From: Actinomycetota bacterium
GTDB taxonomy: Bacteria; Actinomycetota; Acidimicrobiia; Acidimicrobiales; CADCTF01
NCBI GenBank assembly: GCA_019348305.1
Contig: JAHWJQ010000077.1
Location: 1 to 9,001 of the forward strand
Reading direction: 5' to 3'
DNA: 9,001 bases
Shown here: positions 1 through 9,001 of the stretch, piece after piece
Position numbering within the stretch: position 1 is the first letter of the stretch
Layout: each line of letters starts with the position of its first letter
Made by a program: the position numbers and the translations under genes
The notes under the pieces: generated by a model
What the model was told of the DNA's origin: nothing
Seen by the model: only the letters and a program-made list of their open reading frames with translations
Database searches by the model: none

Positions 1-4729
<4,729 letters not shown>

Positions 4730-4743
4730 CCTCGACCCTGCTA

Positions 4744-4790
4744 TTTGGGTCCTGGATCGGAGCGCAAGACGCTCCGATTCAGGACCCGAA
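4744..4790. terminator. Bidirectional terminator hairpin between convergent rpoC and the minus-strand gene
   Basis: Left arm 4744-4764 and right arm 4770-4790 form a 21-bp stem with a five-base loop (CAAGA, 4765-4769). Pairing is complete apart from two G-U type pairs. The hairpin begins 14 bases after the rpoC stop and lies six bases beyond the stop of the convergent gene, so it sits where both transcripts should end. Neither side has a strong run of T after the stem: a short TTT flanks one side and GAAA the other. It may act as a stem-only actinobacterial terminator or as a Rho-assisted or 3'-protecting hairpin. Confidence 0.8.
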
Positions 4791-4796
4791 ACGCGC

Positions 4797-6149
4797 TCAG
4801 GGGCAGGACCGGTCGGCGAGGGCGGCGCCGGCGGTGCGCGACGAGTTGCCCCGTGCGTCGACGGCACTCACCCACCAGACGAGGCCCTCGCGCTGCTCGG
4901 GGAGCCGGGCGCCGAAACCATCACGCGAAGGCTGCATCGGCATCGACCGCTCGTCTCCCGCTTCCGTCCAGTGCAGGGTCACGGACGCGACCTCAGCTTC
5001 GTCTTCGATGGTGGCGACGACGTCGCAGCCCCGCACCATGGCGGCCACGTCCGGCGGGTGCTCGACGGTGGCCGTCAGGCGCACCACCGTCGCCGATCCG
5101 TCGGTGCTGCTGATGCGCACGACGGCCCGCACCTCCCCTTCCGGGGAATCGTGCAGCGCCAACCGCAGCTCCGCCGACTTCCCCGGGTCCAGGCGTCCTG
5201 TCTTCGGTGACACCTCCAGCCAGGCAACGTCCGGCTCGGCCACCCAGGTGGCTGCCCGGGTGGAGGTGTTGGTCAATTCCACCGGCGGAGGAAGGGGCCC
5301 TGCCACCGAAGTGGGCCGGGCCTGCAGGCCGCCGCCCGAGGCGGGTAGCTGCGTCAGGGACTCGACCCGCGTCTGATGCGGCTGCCGGTTGGACAGATAG
5401 GTACCGCCGGCTACGGCCGCCAGGATTGCCGACGCGGCGAGAAGCGCGGCGCGCAGCAGGTGAGCCCGCCGCGCCACCGGCTCGAGTCTCCCCGGCAGAA
5501 CCGGCCGGCTCTGGAAGCGCAGCACGCGCGCCGGGGCTGCCGCTGCTCGCACCGCCGCCGGCGCTGCTTCGAGTGGACGCTGGGCCAGCAGCATCCGCAC
5601 CGAGACCATGGCCCGCAGCCGGTCGCGGCACGCGTCGCAGCTGGCGACGTGCTCGGCGACCGCTGGCCCGGCGGCCAAGAGGGAGCCGAGGGTGACCCGA
5701 GGTTCCTGGCCGAGCGCATCAGCAAGTGCGTCGCAACCACCAGGTCCGAGATGGGCCAGCACCACCGGGTCCAGGTGCCGCTGCCACTCGACGTACGCCT
5801 CCCCAACGCGCAGGGCTGCCGCCGCCGGCAACACCCCGAGGGCGCGCCTCAGGCCCCGGCGATCGAGACCGTGGCGGGTGGCCAGGTCGACCACGGCTCG
5901 TTCGAGTGGCGGCCTCGTTGCCGCCAGGGCTCGTGCCAGTTCGGTGAGCTCGGGCGGAGCTGGCGCGTCGAGGTCGACGAGGCAAGCCTCGGACGCGCTG
6001 CGAAGAGCATGATCGCGGGCATGACCGAGCACCGCCGAGCGGGAGCGGCCGCCCCGGCGCACCGCCTGCACGGCCACCTCGGCCGCTGCCTCCTCGTTGC
6101 CGAGTACGGCGAGGGCGTGGGCGTACGCGTGGTCGGCCAGATCTGCCAT
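4797..6149 (-). CDS. Putative membrane anti-sigma-like protein with sigma-like N-terminus, zinc motif and BACON/Ig-like domain
   Basis: A 450-residue protein of unknown function. Residues ~5-50 resemble a degenerate sigma region 2 (AYAHALAVLGNEEAAAEVAV), and ~78-122 resemble region 4 with a helix-turn-helix-like stretch (LDRRGLRRALGVLPAAAALR). Residues 139-174 match the anti-sigma zinc-finger pattern: C139, then H167, C171 and C174 in the arrangement HVASCDAC. One hydrophobic helix spans about 230-251, preceded by arginines, so the N-terminus is probably cytoplasmic. Outside, 288-363 look like a BACON/Ig-type beta domain (WLEVSPKTGRLDPGKSAELR), and 367-440 like a second beta-rich domain. ATG at 6149 is the only start: a stop lies in frame at 6204-6206 with no ATG, GTG or TTG between. 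No Shine-Dalgarno is evident; TACCCT at 6168-6163 could be a -10 giving a very short leader. It is divergent from rpsL and convergent with rpoC. Domain calls are from motif reading; a role in regulating a sigma factor or sensing envelope state is inference only. Confidence 0.85.
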   Translation of the reverse strand: MADLADHAYAHALAVLGNEEAAAEVAVQAVRRGGRSRSAVLGHARDHALRSASEACLVDLDAPAPPELTELARALAATRPPLERAVVDLATRHGLDRRGLRRALGVLPAAAALRVGEAYVEWQRHLDPVVLAHLGPGGCDALADALGQEPRVTLGSLLAAGPAVAEHVASCDACRDRLRAMVSVRMLLAQRPLEAAPAAVRAAAAPARVLRFQSRPVLPGRLEPVARRAHLLRAALLAASAILAAVAGGTYLSNRQPHQTRVESLTQLPASGGGLQARPTSVAGPLPPPVELTNTSTRAATWVAEPDVAWLEVSPKTGRLDPGKSAELRLALHDSPEGEVRAVVRISSTDGSATVVRLTATVEHPPDVAAMVRGCDVVATIEDEAEVASVTLHWTEAGDERSMPMQPSRDGFGARLPEQREGLVWWVSAVDARGNSSRTAGAALADRSCP

Positions 6150-6226
6150 TGCTGGGACCCGAGGGTAGGCCGCGGTCGGCCCGCCGCGCTCGGGTCGTGG
6201 GGCTCAGGCAGCTCCCTTCCCGTCGT

Positions 6227-6255
6227 TTGCTGTTAGCGCTGGCTGGCCGTAGCAT
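6227..6255 (+). promoter_or_regulatory. Candidate sigma-70-type promoter of the str operon
   Basis: TTGCTG (6227-6232) and TAGCAT (6250-6255) are separated by 17 bases, the ideal spacing. The first matches TTGACA at three positions and the second matches TATAAT at four, including the key first T, second A and last T. Transcription would start near base 6262, leaving a leader of about 65 bases before rpsL. The leader contains a short inverted repeat, GCGCCC/GGGCGC (6272-6277 and 6283-6288, five-base loop), of unknown role. This is the only rightward promoter candidate I found between the divergent genes. Confidence 0.45.
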
Positions 6256-6316
6256 GGTCCGTTGGCTGTGCGCGCCCTCGGCGGGCGCCGCTGGCCGGTC
6301 CCCGAAATTCCTTTAC

Positions 6317-6322
6317 GAGAGG
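6317..6322 (+). promoter_or_regulatory. Ribosome binding site of rpsL
   Basis: GAGAGG lies five bases before the GTG at 6328. It supports that start over the in-frame TTG at 6262, which would add 22 residues not found in S12 proteins. Confidence 0.6.
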
Positions 6323-6327
6323 TCTGT

Positions 6328-6696
6328 GTGCCCACCATCCAGCAGCTGGTCCGCAAGGGCCGGAAGTCCCAACAGGACAAGACCAAGACGCCGGCGCTCA
6401 AGGGGTCGCCACAGCGCCGTGGTGTGTGCACGCGGGTGGCCACCCAGACCCCCAAGAAGCCGAACTCGGCACTGCGAAAGGTCGCCCGCGTCCGGCTGAC
6501 CAGCGGCGTCGAGGTCTCCACCTACATCCCCGGGGAGGGGCACAACCTCCAGGAGCACTCGATCGTGTTGGTCCGCGGGGGCCGCGTGAAGGACCTGCCG
6601 GGCTACCGGTACAAGGTCATCCGCGGCGTGCTGGATGCCTCCGGCGTACGTGACCGCAAGCAGGCCCGTAGCCGCTACGGCGCCAAGAAGGGCTGA
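6328..6696 (+). CDS. rpsL: 30S ribosomal protein S12
   Basis: Complete S12 protein, 122 residues, part of the decoding centre of the 30S subunit. The sequence begins (V)[11 protein letters not shown] and ends [10 protein letters not shown], like the mycobacterial protein. Conserved blocks include [35 protein letters not shown] and [13 protein letters not shown]. Lysines 43 and 88, whose substitution gives streptomycin resistance in Mycobacterium tuberculosis, are both wild type, so a streptomycin-sensitive ribosome is predicted at these positions. D89, equivalent to the aspartate methylthiolated in E. coli S12, is present in KDLPGYRY. The GTG start was chosen from the conserved N-terminus. 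It is the first gene of the str operon; rpsG follows one base after the stop. Confidence 0.99.
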   Translation: MPTIQQLVRKGRKSQQDKTKTPALKGSPQRRGVCTRVATQTPKKPNSALRKVARVRLTSGVEVSTYIPGEGHNLQEHSIVLVRGGRVKDLPGYRYKVIRGVLDASGVRDRKQARSRYGAKKG

Positions 6697-6697
6697 G

Positions 6698-7168
6698 ATG
6701 CCGCGGAAGGGGCCCGCGCCCCGCCGAGACCTCATGCCCGATCCGATCTACCGCTCGGTGCTGGTCACCCAGGTGGTGAACAAGGTGCTGCTCGCCGGGA
6801 AGCGTTCGGTGGCCGAGAGGATCGTCTACGACGCCCTTGACATCGTGAAGGAAAAGAGCGGCGGCGAGGCCCTGTCGGTCTTGAAGCGGGCGGTCGAGAA
6901 CACCAAGCCCCAGCTCGAGGTCCGCAGCCGCCGGGTCGGCGGCGCCACCTACCAGGTGCCCGTCGAGGTGCGCGCTCCTCGGGCGACGACGCTTTCGATC
7001 CGATGGCTGATCGGCTACAGCCGTCAGCGCCGGGAAAAGACGATGGCGCAACGGCTGGCCAACGAACTGCTCGACGCGAGCAACAACATCGGTGCAGCCG
7101 TGAAGCGGCGGGAAGACCTCCACAAGATGGCCGAATCGAACAAGGCCTTCGCCCACTATCGCTGGTAG
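6698..7168 (+). CDS. rpsG: 30S ribosomal protein S7
   Basis: Complete S7 protein, 156 residues, the usual length. It nucleates assembly of the 30S head by binding the 3' domain of 16S rRNA and lies near the E site. It starts [11 protein letters not shown] and includes the conserved [19 protein letters not shown], the beta-hairpin [20 protein letters not shown], and the C-terminal helix ending [11 protein letters not shown]. The ATG at 6698 lies one base after the rpsL stop, and its Shine-Dalgarno (AAGAAGGG, 6685-6692) is inside the last rpsL codons, so the two are probably translationally coupled. In E. coli, S7 represses its operon by binding a long rpsL-rpsG spacer; there is no room for that site here. 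Confidence 0.99.
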   Translation: MPRKGPAPRRDLMPDPIYRSVLVTQVVNKVLLAGKRSVAERIVYDALDIVKEKSGGEALSVLKRAVENTKPQLEVRSRRVGGATYQVPVEVRAPRATTLSIRWLIGYSRQRREKTMAQRLANELLDASNNIGAAVKRREDLHKMAESNKAFAHYRW

Positions 7169-7192
7169 CGCGGAGCCGCCACCAACGATGCG

Positions 7193-7216
7193 ACCGGGCG
7201 CCTGACGGCGCCCGGT
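7193..7216 (+). terminator. Hairpin between rpsG and fusA, possible attenuator or processing site
   Basis: A perfect 10-bp GC-rich stem (ACCGGGCGCC, 7193-7202, pairing with 7207-7216) with a four-base TGAC loop, 24 bases after the rpsG stop. Only a weak T-containing stretch (TCTAC) follows, so complete termination is unlikely. Partial termination, or an mRNA processing or stability element that sets fusA level against the ribosomal proteins, would fit the position. Confidence 0.5.
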
Positions 7217-7231
7217 TCTACGTCCCAGTCT

Positions 7232-7239
7232 GAAGGAAG
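7232..7239 (+). promoter_or_regulatory. Ribosome binding site of fusA
   Basis: GAAGGAAG, eight bases before ATG at 7248. It lies outside the upstream hairpin and is accessible when that hairpin forms. Confidence 0.7.
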
Positions 7240-7247
7240 TCGCCCAG

Positions 7248-9001
<1,754 letters not shown>

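Noticed and set aside
5376..6236. 286-codon plus-strand open frame opposite the anti-sigma-like gene
   Set aside because: Translation is Arg/Gly/Ala-rich with no domain. The minus-strand frame has a coherent zinc motif, membrane helix and beta domain instead.
6262..6327. Upstream TTG start adding 22 residues to rpsL
   Set aside because: S12 proteins start at the PTIQQL segment; the GTG at 6328 has its own Shine-Dalgarno, and the extension has no counterpart in the family.

Overview
The window is GC-rich, densely packed bacterial DNA. It carries the end of an RNA polymerase operon and the start of a str (ribosomal protein and elongation factor) operon. The main genes are clearly actinobacterial. 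RpoC opens with [20 protein letters not shown], very close to the mycobacterial start, and has the charged coiled-coil insertion after its first zinc site that is typical of Actinomycetota. RpsL and RpsG also resemble actinobacterial orthologues. My guess is an uncultured actinobacterium of the Acidimicrobiia type, but that rests on memory of family sequences, not on a search.

Layout. Bases 1 to about 368 do not belong with the rest. They encode, on the minus strand, a piece of zinc metalloprotease that looks like two protease families joined at a shared HEVAH motif, followed by a short stretch of unclear origin. At about base 369 the sequence switches abruptly, inside a coding region, to the last 131 codons of rpoB. 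The other roughly 1,000 codons of rpoB are absent. This looks like a chimeric contig end (misassembly), less likely a real rearrangement. rpoC (764-4729) is complete, overlaps the rpoB stop codon by one base, and ends at a long hairpin that also serves the convergent gene on the other strand.

Between the rpo and str operons lies a minus-strand gene (4797-6149). It encodes a probable single-pass membrane protein with a degenerate sigma-factor-like N-terminus, a zinc-binding anti-sigma-like motif, one transmembrane helix and an extracytoplasmic BACON/Ig-like part. It is the least ordinary gene here. From the divergent intergenic region, which holds a plausible sigma-70-type promoter, the str operon runs rightward: rpsL (6328-6696), rpsG (6698-7168), a short intergenic hairpin, and fusA (7248 to the window edge, missing its last ~115 residues).

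The core genes form the transcription and translation machinery: beta and beta-prime RNA polymerase subunits, 30S proteins S12 and S7, and elongation factor G. I saw no RNA genes, CRISPR arrays, insertion sequences or phage genes, and no convincing undescribed multi-gene system.
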